Part shown: piece by piece, positions 1-6,817 of the stretch | Position numbering within the stretch: the first letter of the stretch is position 1 | Layout: every line of letters starts with the position of its first letter | NCBI GenBank assembly: GCA_020404895.1 | Contig: JADBWK010000069.1 | Coordinates: 1-54,857, forward strand | Reading direction: 5' to 3' | DNA length: 54,857 bases | Origin: Pseudanabaena sp. M085S1SP2A07QC | GTDB lineage: Bacteria; Cyanobacteriota; Cyanobacteriia; Pseudanabaenales; Pseudanabaenaceae | Position numbers and translations under genes: made by a program | The notes under the pieces: generated by a model | The model's database searches: none | Told to the model about the DNA's origin: nothing | What the model saw: only the letters and a program-made list of their open reading frames with translations

Positions 1-356
1 GCAACAGGTAATTCTGAAAATACCGTAGACTTTTTGAAATACTTACAATCCTTGCGCCCAAACCAGAAAATCAGCGTGATTTGGGATGGGGCTAGTTATC
101 ACAAATATAGCAATGTAAGCTTTGCTTAGGACATAAAACCCAAAAGATGGCAGAGCTTCGCTCTGCCATCTTTTGGGTTTTGAATTGTCCTATCTATCTC
201 TTACGTTGCTATATAAGGCGATGCCCAAATACTTGGAATCAATCAATGCTGGCAAACCTCCTGAGGAATGGCAGGTCACTTTTATGCTATTTGCCCCAAA
301 TGCTCCTGAACAGAATCCTGTAGAAGATATTTGGCTCTTTGCCAAGCGATTTTATG
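1..356 (+). pseudogene. IS630-family transposase, 3' part, split by a MITE and truncated
   Basis: The reading frame enters from the left window edge and encodes a DDE transposase segment with VIWDGASYHKY (second catalytic Asp region). It stops early at 127-129 because a 104-bp element lies inside codon Tyr 106-108. Beyond the element the transposase resumes with KAMPKYLES and APNAPEQNPVEDIW, the final DDE block of IS630 enzymes. Removing 108-213 restores one continuous frame, HKYKAMPKY. Homology ends near 350-356, where the sequence runs into the reverse complement of an hsdR gene, so the transposase C-terminus is also lost. Known of the family: IS630 elements duplicate TA on insertion. Inactive as it stands; family call is strong, exact subgroup unknown. 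Confidence 0.85.
108..211 (+). mobile_element. 104-bp MITE (family A), copy 1, inserted in IS630 transposase
   Basis: The element begins TAGCAATGTAAG and ends CTTACGTTGCTA, giving imperfect 12-bp terminal inverted repeats. It is flanked by a TA duplication (106-107 and 212-213). The middle is a hairpin with AAAACCCAAAAGATGGCAGAGC arms split here into two parts (AAAACCCAAAAG, then ATGGCAGAGC) around the loop TTC. An inverted copy lies at 26496-26599 and is identical except for the central three bases. TA duplication and size fit a non-autonomous element moved by an IS630/Tc1-type transposase (inference). No coding capacity. Confidence 0.9.
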
Positions 357-509
357 CAACTGCCCACGCACAAGGACACGCCCATTAGTCAAGGCAAATT
401 CTTTGCGAATCTGCGTAGCAATATCCCAGCCAGCCCTTTCTAAGGCAGGAGTAATGTATTTAGTACAAATATCCCGTTCGGAGAACTGCTTTTGGGGAAG
501 GATAGTCAT
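355..509 (-). pseudogene. hsdR: Type I restriction enzyme R subunit, 5' fragment (about 50 codons)
   Basis: On the minus strand an ATG at 509-507 opens MTILPQKQFSERDICTKYIT, followed by PALERAGWD, Q-IRKEF and TNGRVLVRGQ. This is the conserved N-terminus of HsdR-like helicase-nuclease subunits, which normally continue for about 800-1000 residues through the PD-(D/E)XK nuclease and DEAD-box motors. Here homology stops after about residue 50 and the frame runs into reverse-complemented IS630 transposase. The start codon overlaps the arsS stop (ATGA). No hsdM or hsdS is in view. It is a dead remnant left when an insertion sequence deleted the rest. Fairly sure of the family, sure of the truncation. 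Confidence 0.75.
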
Positions 510-1498
510 AACAACGCACCACCGCAACTAGAGCCACTTCCTGCCGTGCAACCATAGCAATAGTCTTCGGTTTGAATATTTTGAATAATATCTAATGAAC
601 CTAGCTCTAAAATTTTTGCTATAGTCAGAGTCTCACCATTAGGCGATCGCGCTGGCAAATTCTCCATTTGATTAAAATCACAGTCATAGATGTTGCCTTG
701 ATAATCCACCGAAAGCTGATTTCGACACATTAAGCGATCGAGAGTGTCAGGATTAAAATGAGATTCTAAAAACTGCGAATATTCTTCTTCTAACTTGCGA
801 TGGCGCAGATGGAACTTACTTCTGCCAATGGGAAGATTGGTAATTGTAAATAGGTTGTTAAACACAACCCCAAAATGCTCTTGCAGATGGGTTTTATAAG
901 CTATTTCTAAACCTTCTTGATTAGGAGCAAGGAAAAATTTATTAGAATTGGGAAGTGGTGGATTGTATACCAAATCTAAAATCAAATCAGGATTAGAACC
1001 ATAGCCAAGCCTATTTAGCCATTGTAAAGCTTGAATTGATTTATCAAATACACCCTTACCACGCATCTTATCCACATTGTCTTCTAGATAGCAAGGCATA
1101 GAAGCAACAACTCGCACTTGGTTTTGAGCAAAGAATTCGGGTATATCGGTATATCCATTTTCAAAATAAATCGTCAAATTAGAACGGACGATCGCTTCTT
1201 TGCCAAGTTCTCGCGCCGCCTTAACTAAAGCATGAAATCCATACAGCATCTCTGGCGCACCCCCAGTCAGATCTACTGTCTGAATTTGTGGAAACCGATG
1301 AATGATTTCGATTAACTGTTGGCAAATATCTGGAGTTAATTCTTCGGTTCGAGTTGGACTAGCTTCAACATGACAGTGAGTACAAGCGAGATTACAAATT
1401 TTACCCAAATTGATCTGCAATATGGAGATCTGATGTTTTAGAAACGGAGCTTTTAGTTTTTGAGAAAATGGTGTGGTAGCGATCGCAGTAACTTGCAT
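506..1498 (-). CDS. arsS: Arsenosugar biosynthesis radical SAM protein ArsS
   Basis: A 330-residue radical SAM enzyme. The CxxxCxxC cluster motif is seen as CNLACTHCHVEASP at about residues 35-48, followed by DLTGGAPEM. The C-terminal half is the DUF3641 domain, ending in the cysteine-rich tail CYGCTAGSGSSCGG. ArsS adds the adenosyl moiety to dimethylarsenite made by ArsM, giving the arsenosugar precursor, in the cytosol. Length and both domains are complete. arsM, the usual partner, is not in this window. The stop overlaps the start of a truncated hsdR, so that gene once followed closely. Start at the ATG 1498 is supported by the alignment-like position of the SAM motif. Confident of family; substrate taken from family knowledge. 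Confidence 0.88.
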   Translation of the reverse strand: MQVTAIATTPFSQKLKAPFLKHQISILQINLGKICNLACTHCHVEASPTRTEELTPDICQQLIEIIHRFPQIQTVDLTGGAPEMLYGFHALVKAARELGKEAIVRSNLTIYFENGYTDIPEFFAQNQVRVVASMPCYLEDNVDKMRGKGVFDKSIQALQWLNRLGYGSNPDLILDLVYNPPLPNSNKFFLAPNQEGLEIAYKTHLQEHFGVVFNNLFTITNLPIGRSKFHLRHRKLEEEYSQFLESHFNPDTLDRLMCRNQLSVDYQGNIYDCDFNQMENLPARSPNGETLTIAKILELGSLDIIQNIQTEDYCYGCTAGSGSSCGGALL

Positions 1499-1524
1499 AG
1501 ATTAGCAATCTAGTTAACATCTGA

Positions 1525-1956
1525 TCATTGTGCCATAAACTCAAGGATAAGGGTTTGAATTGCCTTAATTATCTCGGTATATTCATTATTAAGAAGATTT
1601 AAAATATCAGTTGAACCTGTAATTTCCCCTGTTTTGCCAACTTTTTCTAAATACTTACTGATTTGAGACAGTCTAGTTGCCCCAATACTGGCACTAGTCA
1701 ATTTTAGAGAATGTGCAGCAATAGCAAATTTATTAGCATCTTGGTTAGTAAAAGCAGCCTGAATTTCATCTATTAAATTTTCGGCGGAACTAAGATAGAT
1801 TGTCACTAAGTCTGAAAAGATTAAATCGTCGTCTATTGTTTCCCGCAAGTCTTGAAACAAGGAGATCTCCAAAGTTGGTAAATCTATAAACTCTGGATAA
1901 TCATGCATCAGACTATTTGCCTTGGCGATCGCATTATCTTCCATATTTTCAGGCAT
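1525..1956 (-). CDS. Stand-alone HPt phosphotransfer protein
   Basis: The body is a four-helix histidine phosphotransfer domain, with the phospho-acceptor His in AAHSLKLTSASIGA and a preceding acidic helix (FSDLVTIYLSSAENLIDEI). It would pass phosphate between receiver domains of a multistep phosphorelay in the cytosol. The frame stays open upstream to 2028, adding a 24-residue hydrophobic leader, but that stretch is encoded by a palindrome (1996-2024), so I prefer the internal ATG at 1956 (MPENMEDN), about 143 residues. No clear Shine-Dalgarno supports either start. No cognate kinase is adjacent; the hybrid kinases at 24 and 38 kb are possible but unproven partners. Confidence 0.75.
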   Translation of the reverse strand: MPENMEDNAIAKANSLMHDYPEFIDLPTLEISLFQDLRETIDDDLIFSDLVTIYLSSAENLIDEIQAAFTNQDANKFAIAAHSLKLTSASIGATRLSQISKYLEKVGKTGEITGSTDILNLLNNEYTEIIKAIQTLILEFMAQ

Positions 1957-1995
1957 GGCATTGCTCAAATCAATAAATTTAATGAGAATTGCCAC

Positions 1996-2024
1996 TAAAA
2001 AGCATAGCAAAGCCATGCTTTTTA
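1996..2024. repeat. Palindrome with GC-AAA-GC centre
   Basis: Arms of 13 bases (TAAAAAGCATAGC and its near complement, one mismatch) around AAA. It lies just upstream of the HPt gene and falsely extends its frame with hydrophobic codons. Confidence 0.7.
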
Positions 2025-2061
2025 TCACTTTTTAGGCTTTATTATGCAAAATCGAATGAGC

Positions 2062-3219
2062 TTATAGTTTGAGTTTACTTAGATTTTTGACCGCAGCCGC
2101 AATTGTGCTGTCTTTTTTGGCAAAACAGAACCTTAAACCATTTACCTTTTCCCGCTCAGGTTGACTAAAGCAACTGCCTGGAACAGCAGCAACTAAAGCT
2201 TCTTTAGCGAGGCGAAAAGCAGCGCTTTCTGCATCTGACGCGATCGCAGAGCTATCAGTCCAGATGTAATATGCACCTCTAGGCAAGACAGGCGATAGCC
2301 CTAGCTGCACCAACGCAGGATAAAGCATATCGCGCTTACGTTTGTAATCTAGAGCCAACTTGGTGAAATATTCACGCCCAAATTCCATGGCGGTCAAGGC
2401 TGCATGTTGCAGCGGTGCAGGGGCGCAAATCGTAATGAAGTCATGAATCCGTCGCATCGCGGCTGTCAGTTCAGGACTTGCAACTGTGTAACCTAGCCGC
2501 CAGCCAGTAATACAAAAAGTTTTTGAGAATCCATTCACGACAATGGTGCGATCGCGCATTCCTTCGATACTCATCAAGCTAATATGTTCGCCTTCATAGA
2601 TGATGTATTCATAAATCTCATCGGTAATGGCATAGACATCATACTGCTGGCAAAGCTTCGCAATTAGTTCCAATTCCGTTCTTGTCCATACTTTACCCGT
2701 GGGATTTGCAGGGCTATTAATGATTACAGCTTTAATCCCTTTCTTAAAGGCAGGCTCAAGGATTTCTTGGGTGATTTCCCATTGTGGTGGTTGCAAGGTA
2801 ATAAATTCAGGAATACCGCCAACAGTTGCAAGGTTGGGGATGTAATTTTCATAAAATGGCTCGAAAATTAAGACGCGATCGCCTGCATTGATCAGTGTCA
2901 TCAGGGCAATATTTAAGCCTTCAGTTGCACCACAGCATACGGTGACTTCAGTATCAGGATTGACTGTGATTTGGTTGTCACGTTGCATTTTTATTGCGAT
3001 CGTCTCGCGCAATTTGTCCCAGCCCCAACTATCTGCATATTGATTAAAATCTAAGGTAATCGCGGCTCTTGCCGATTCTTTGATCGCTTCTGGAGCAGGA
3101 AAATCGGGCAATCCTTGGGCAAGGTTAATTGCGCCAAACTTTTCACAATAGCGAGAAGCTTCGCGAATTTGTGACTCTTTAATTTGAATAGCGCGTTGTG
3201 ATAGCGAAACAGTAGTCAA
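2062..3219 (-). CDS. PLP-dependent aminotransferase, class I/II
   Basis: Fold-type I aminotransferase of about 385 residues. The PLP lysine lies in SKTFCITGWRLGY; the substrate-phosphate region is seen in GATEGLNIALM, the NP motif in NSPANPTGK, and the cofactor Asp in ITDEIYEYIIY. It swaps amino groups between an amino acid and a 2-oxo acid in the cytosol; closest in pattern to aspartate/methionine/kynurenine-type aminotransferases (YbdL/KAT group), but the amino-acid substrate cannot be read from sequence. The frame extends to an ATG at 3276, but those codons run through a palindrome (3243-3273), so a TTG start at 3219 (L-TTVSLSQRAIQIKES) looks more natural. Ends with KNLSKLKL. Single transcription unit. 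Confidence 0.85.
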   Translation of the reverse strand: MTTVSLSQRAIQIKESQIREASRYCEKFGAINLAQGLPDFPAPEAIKESARAAITLDFNQYADSWGWDKLRETIAIKMQRDNQITVNPDTEVTVCCGATEGLNIALMTLINAGDRVLIFEPFYENYIPNLATVGGIPEFITLQPPQWEITQEILEPAFKKGIKAVIINSPANPTGKVWTRTELELIAKLCQQYDVYAITDEIYEYIIYEGEHISLMSIEGMRDRTIVVNGFSKTFCITGWRLGYTVASPELTAAMRRIHDFITICAPAPLQHAALTAMEFGREYFTKLALDYKRKRDMLYPALVQLGLSPVLPRGAYYIWTDSSAIASDAESAAFRLAKEALVAAVPGSCFSQPEREKVNGLRFCFAKKDSTIAAAVKNLSKLKL

Positions 3220-3242
3220 GGTAATATCTCTAAACTTCAAAA

Positions 3243-3273
3243 AGTAAAGACAGCGCGATTCGCTGCCTTTACT
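3243..3273. repeat. Palindrome upstream of aminotransferase
   Basis: AGTAAAG-CAGCG and CGCTG-CTTTACT arms with one mismatched base and a CGATT loop. It sits in the 5' region of the aminotransferase gene and probably outside its coding part. Confidence 0.6.
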
Positions 3274-3349
3274 CAATCCTAAGCGAGATTGCTATGGCTG
3301 GTCAAGAATTAAATAATGTAATTTAATTGCATCTGAATCAAGATTACAT

Positions 3350-3680
3350 TCAAGGGGCTTCCATTTTCTCTGTTTCAATTTCTGCCAATATCGCATCAGG
3401 GTTGTAAATGTTACTGATAATCTTTGGTGGAATTGGTAATGGATTATTTGTGAAGTCAAGCCTAGTCAGATTGGCTAATTGGGCGATCGCATCGGAAATC
3501 GCCGTGATTTGGTTGCTATTTTAGATAGATTACCAATCGCGTCAGGTATCACCGCGATTTGGATAGCACTTAAGTTAAGTATAGTCAAATTTGTTAATTG
3601 GGAGATTTCCTCTGGTATCGTCGTGATTTCGTTGTTTGCAATAGAAAGTTCTCGCTCATATGGGGAATCTGGTGAAACTC
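3350..3680 (-). pseudogene. Decayed leucine-rich-repeat protein gene
   Basis: Minus-strand translation gives LRR units in two frames. First frame: NNEITTIPEEISQLTNLTIL, then LNLSAIQIAVIPDAIGNLSK. Second frame: NQITAISDAIAQLANLTRLD, then FTNNPLPIPPKIISNIYNPD, ending ILAEIETEKMEAP and a stop at 3350. The pattern NxIxxIPxxIxxLxNLxxL is that of cyanobacterial LRR proteins, often joined to Roc/COR GTPase domains. A one-base frame slip near 3530 and a stop upstream of about 3690 leave no start codon and no other domain. The remaining stretch up to pfkA (3690-3941) holds nothing I can identify. Confident that this is an LRR remnant; the parent protein is unknown. Confidence 0.75.
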
Positions 3681-3941
3681 GATTTTATCCAAAAATTTTA
3701 TCTGTTAGTTATAAGGATCTCAGTCGAACCCTTTAATTAACTTCACCTATTTACCTAGATAAGCAGTTGCTATTGATGGTTTTCGATATACATATCTTGC
3801 AATCGATATTTAAGGTAGGCATTCATCCAAGTAATAACATTACTGTGATCGGAATCGTAGGCAGATTTTGCAATAAGTGTTGCAAGATAACACTTTCAAT
3901 AATTCTTTTATGGTTAATTTAATCGATAATTGCTGTAACTA

Positions 3942-5132
3942 CTAATCATCACTACTTACTTCTCCCACATAAATACCAATATCTCGAGCCGTTCTTACTA
4001 AAAAGCCTTGAGGATCAACTCGCGAAGGTGCTTTCTTCTCTCTGCGACCCTTTTTAATCTGCTCAATCACTCGACTGATAGGAACACTGCTAACCCTACC
4101 ATTTTCCCAGATCACCATCTGGTTATAATTACCATTAGCAATTAAATCTACCGCCTCCCGACCAAAAGCAGTTGCCAAAAGGCGATCGGTTGAAGTAGGC
4201 GTACCTCCTCTCTGGACATGTCCCAACACCGTAACGCGAGTATCAAAGGGATAGATATGATTAGTGGCTGATGAATCAATATCGCAAAGTTTGTTACTAC
4301 ATTCTTGGACTTGACGAGCGAGATAGTCTCCTATGTAATGTTCTTTTTGACCAAGATAATTTTTTACGCCCTCAGCAATTACTACAAGTGCAAACCTTCT
4401 ACCATTCTGCTGTAATTGTCCAATATGACGACAGATTCCCATGATCACCTCCTCATTTAAGACAGGAGTCAATTCAGGAATTAATATCACATCTGCGCCC
4501 CCAGCAAGCCCTGCTTCCATCGCCAGATATCCCGAATCTCGCCCCATCACTTGGACGATCATCACGCGATCGTGGCTAGCAGCAGTAAAGGTAAGATCAT
4601 AAAGAGCTTGAGTCACCCGATTCACAGCCGTATCGAAGCCCACTGAGGCTTCAGTAAATGGAATATCATTGTCAATGGTTTTGGGGATGGCGACCCAGTT
4701 CCACAGTGCACCTTGATCAGCAGCTTTTTGCGCTAATCCATCTAAAATTTCAATACTTCCATCACCACCCATAACAATCAATGCGGTCAAATCTAATTTC
4801 TCATAGCCTTTGATAATATCGTCAGCATGGCGTTCGGGATCGCCTTTACTAATCGAACCCAAAACACTACCACTAAGAAAGTAAAGAATATCTAGCCCCT
4901 GTACCAAACCAGGAATATCATAACCATGTTCTTTAATGCGTAAATCTTCAGGTTGTCGTTTCCCAACTAATAGCTCGATAAAGCCATCGGTTCCATAGGG
5001 GATGCCATAGACTTCCCATCCGTACTTATATGTAGCCACTTTCACAACTGCCCGAATGACAGCATTAAGCCCAGGACAATCTCCTCCACTAGTTAAAATA
5101 CCGATACGTTTTGGCTTGTGGTTGGTTACCAT
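3942..5132 (-). CDS. pfkA: 6-phosphofructokinase
   Basis: A 396-residue phosphofructokinase, which phosphorylates fructose 6-phosphate at C1 in cytosolic glycolysis. Motifs: GILTSGGDCPGLNA (N-terminal nucleotide loop), MGGDGSIEIL (the Gly in GGDG that normally favours ATP over pyrophosphate), PKTIDNDIPFT (catalytic TIDND), MGRDSGYLA, and GHVQRGGTPTSTDRLLA. The residue before TIDND is Lys, as in PPi-type and mixed group enzymes; E. coli ATP enzymes have Gly. The phosphoryl donor is therefore not certain. Start ATG at 5132 gives MVTNHKPKRIGILTSG, the normal N-terminus. Monocistronic, with its own upstream region 5133-5395. Confidence 0.93.
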   Translation of the reverse strand: MVTNHKPKRIGILTSGGDCPGLNAVIRAVVKVATYKYGWEVYGIPYGTDGFIELLVGKRQPEDLRIKEHGYDIPGLVQGLDILYFLSGSVLGSISKGDPERHADDIIKGYEKLDLTALIVMGGDGSIEILDGLAQKAADQGALWNWVAIPKTIDNDIPFTEASVGFDTAVNRVTQALYDLTFTAASHDRVMIVQVMGRDSGYLAMEAGLAGGADVILIPELTPVLNEEVIMGICRHIGQLQQNGRRFALVVIAEGVKNYLGQKEHYIGDYLARQVQECSNKLCDIDSSATNHIYPFDTRVTVLGHVQRGGTPTSTDRLLATAFGREAVDLIANGNYNQMVIWENGRVSSVPISRVIEQIKKGRREKKAPSRVDPQGFLVRTARDIGIYVGEVSSDD

Positions 5133-5395
5133 TTCATCTTTCCATTTATGGATAATATCATCAATTCAGGATGAACAAATGAACAATTGATCGCATCCTA
5201 TTTTCTCGCTTTTAGAGCGTCAAATCCCCAGTTACGACAAAACTTAAGAAAACCCCTTAGATCTTGCAACACAAGTTCATACACACCTCTAGAGTATTTA
5301 AGTTTTATGTTTTTATTGTTGTTATTTAGCCAGAAATTAGAGAATGGAATATACATAGTATGAAATGCATCTACTTTAACCACAAAGTGATTATC

Positions 5396-5911
5396 ATGAC
5401 ATCTCCATCCATTGAATTTTTTGCAGGGATTCCCGAAGAATTGAGTGATGTACGGTTGCGACGAGATCGCTCAACTGGTGAAAATTCCGTTAAAATGACT
5501 TTTGTAAACATTAAGGCTGTGCAAGGGGTAAATAGTTTTGCTAAGGCATCATTTAATGATATTCGTCTAGTTGATGGTGAAGGCACGATTTCAATTGAGC
5601 CGAAAAGTTCCAAATTGTTTTGGAAAGATAAAGGCGATGATGAAGAATTGGCTAAGATTGAAATTGTGTTTGATGTCGGCTCGGATGAATATTGGGATCG
5701 CTTTATGCGATTTATGCAGCGCTATGCTGAGACAAACGGCATGGAATTTGCGGCAGCTCAAGAATCAGTGGATTTAACCAAGACTATTGTGAGTTGTCCT
5801 GTAATAATTGCCATGCAAGAATTGTCTGATAAATGCGATCGGGTGGAATCGAAAAATCGACAATGGGATGTAGACAAGACTGCGAGATCGCATCTTGAGC
5901 AAAATCGGTAG
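5396..5911 (+). CDS. psb28: Photosystem II assembly protein Psb28 with C-terminal extension
   Basis: Residues 1-120 match Psb28: MTSPSIEFFAGIPEELSDV, LRRDRSTGENSVKMTF and RFMQRYAETNGMEF. Psb28 binds the cytosolic face of CP47 in photosystem II assembly intermediates and is a small soluble factor of about 110-120 residues. Here the frame continues for about 50 more residues (VSCPVIIAMQELSDKCDRVE and on to SHLEQNR) that I cannot match. The tail includes a HIP1-like GCGATCG and could come from loss of the original stop. An upstream ATG at 5360 is in frame, but MTSPS is the family start. Followed by two palindromes. Confidence 0.9.
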   Translation: MTSPSIEFFAGIPEELSDVRLRRDRSTGENSVKMTFVNIKAVQGVNSFAKASFNDIRLVDGEGTISIEPKSSKLFWKDKGDDEELAKIEIVFDVGSDEYWDRFMRFMQRYAETNGMEFAAAQESVDLTKTIVSCPVIIAMQELSDKCDRVESKNRQWDVDKTARSHLEQNR

Positions 5912-5950
5912 CCACACAATCTACGCGACTCGTTACAAAACTTAAAAATC

Positions 5951-5985
5951 AAAAGCAGAAACTGGCTACGCCAGTTTCTGCTTTT
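5951..5985. terminator. Palindromic terminator after psb28, GC-TAC-GC centre
   Basis: Two perfect 16-base arms beginning AAAAGCAGAAACTGGC around TAC; the right arm ends in a T run. Likely bidirectional rho-independent terminator. Confidence 0.75.
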
Positions 5986-6010
5986 TAAAACTATTGTTGA
6001 GTTTAATTTT

Positions 6011-6050
6011 CCATGAGCAAAAAAGTGCGATCGCACTTTTTTGCTCATGG
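6011..6050. repeat. 40-bp perfect palindrome centred on a HIP1 octamer
   Basis: Uninterrupted palindrome, CCATGAGCAAAAAAGTGCGA followed by its exact complement, with GCGATCGC at the centre and no loop. It sits between psb28 and hspA. Confidence 0.8.
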
Positions 6051-6062
6051 AGATAACTGTGC

Positions 6063-6093
6063 GGAGAACCACACTTCAAAAGTGTGGTTCTCC
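6063..6093. repeat. Short hairpin upstream of hspA
   Basis: GGAGAACCACACT arms around a short A-rich loop. With 5951-5985 and 6011-6050 this accounts for most of the 310-bp gap between psb28 and hspA. No CIRCE or other heat-shock operator was recognised in 6094-6210. Confidence 0.65.
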
Positions 6094-6223
6094 TACTGCT
6101 CACAGCTTTGCAGTTGTTTCATAATAAAACTGTGAACGAAATCGAAGTGCAAAACATCAACTTAATTCTTAATCTACTTCTGAACGTTCCATCGTTGTTT
6201 TGAAATAGTTAAAGGTGATATTT

Positions 6224-6673
6224 ATGTTAGTACGTTGGCAACCTTTCCAAGAAATGGAAGAAGTTCGTCGTCAATTTGATCGCTTATTCCGTGAGTTTGC
6301 ACCATTAGATCAGGAAACCACAAAAGGCGGATGGGTTCCTGCTAGTGAGCTACGAGATGATGGCGACAATTTAACTTTAAGGCTCTCGCTTCCTGAAATT
6401 GAAGCCAAGGATCTTGACATTCAAGTGACTAAAGATTCTCTCTCAGTTTCTGGTGAACGCCATGTTGAACGTAAAGAAGAATCTGAAAAAGGCTATTACT
6501 GGAGTGAAATGAGCTATGGCAAATTCCGCCGTGTATTTGCTTTACCTGTTGCGATCGAACATGAACAAGTAAAAGCTGATTACACCAATGGTATCCTCAC
6601 CTTGACTTTGCCTAAAGCTAATGAAGTCAAAGCTTTTAAGGTCAACCTCACTGGCGAACTACCTGCTTCCTAA
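6224..6673 (+). CDS. hspA: Small heat shock protein, Hsp20/alpha-crystallin family
   Basis: A 149-residue Hsp20 chaperone. The alpha-crystallin domain spans about residues 38-140, with GWVPASELRDDGDNLTLRLS at its start and the closing motif YTNGILTLTLPKA (the A-x-x-x-N-G-V/I-L element). The N-terminal arm MLVRWQPFQEMEEVRRQFDR is typical. It holds unfolding proteins in large oligomers in the cytosol, and cyanobacterial homologues also guard thylakoids under heat. The ATG at 6224 has AAAGG eight bases upstream, so it is preferred over the GTG at 6215. The stop is followed at once by a palindromic terminator. Confidence 0.92.
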   Translation: MLVRWQPFQEMEEVRRQFDRLFREFAPLDQETTKGGWVPASELRDDGDNLTLRLSLPEIEAKDLDIQVTKDSLSVSGERHVERKEESEKGYYWSEMSYGKFRRVFALPVAIEHEQVKADYTNGILTLTLPKANEVKAFKVNLTGELPAS

Positions 6674-6712
6674 TTAAGTAAATGGTGTGCCTTGCACACC
6701 ATTTACTTAATT
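6672..6712. terminator. Palindromic terminator overlapping the hspA stop, GC-CTT-GC centre
   Basis: Arms of 19 bases (AATTAAGTAAATGGTGTGC) around CTT. The left arm begins at the second base of the hspA TAA. Confidence 0.75.
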
Positions 6713-6748
6713 GATTAATTCTTAATCTCAAGTACTGTCAGAATGTAA

Positions 6749-6794
6749 TATAACGGATTTGAGAATAGACTAGGCTATTCTCAAATCCGTTATA
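6749..6794. repeat. Perfect hairpin between hspA and GH57 gene
   Basis: TATAACGGATTTGAGAATAG and its exact complement around a six-base loop ACTAGG, just upstream of the GH57 start. Could terminate or attenuate transcription. Confidence 0.7.
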
Positions 6795-6817
6795 AATTTA
6801 TTGAGGTTTTACAAGTT

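Noticed and set aside
1957-2028. Hydrophobic leader on the HPt protein, suggesting a membrane HPt
   Set aside because: The leader is translated from a palindromic repeat and an internal ATG suits the domain.
3479-3736. Plus-strand open frame of 85 codons
   Set aside because: It is antisense to clear, though frameshifted, leucine-rich repeats on the minus strand.
5198-5383. Minus-strand open frame of 61 codons between pfkA and psb28
   Set aside because: No recognised family, no ribosome site, overlaps the psb28 start region; probably chance.
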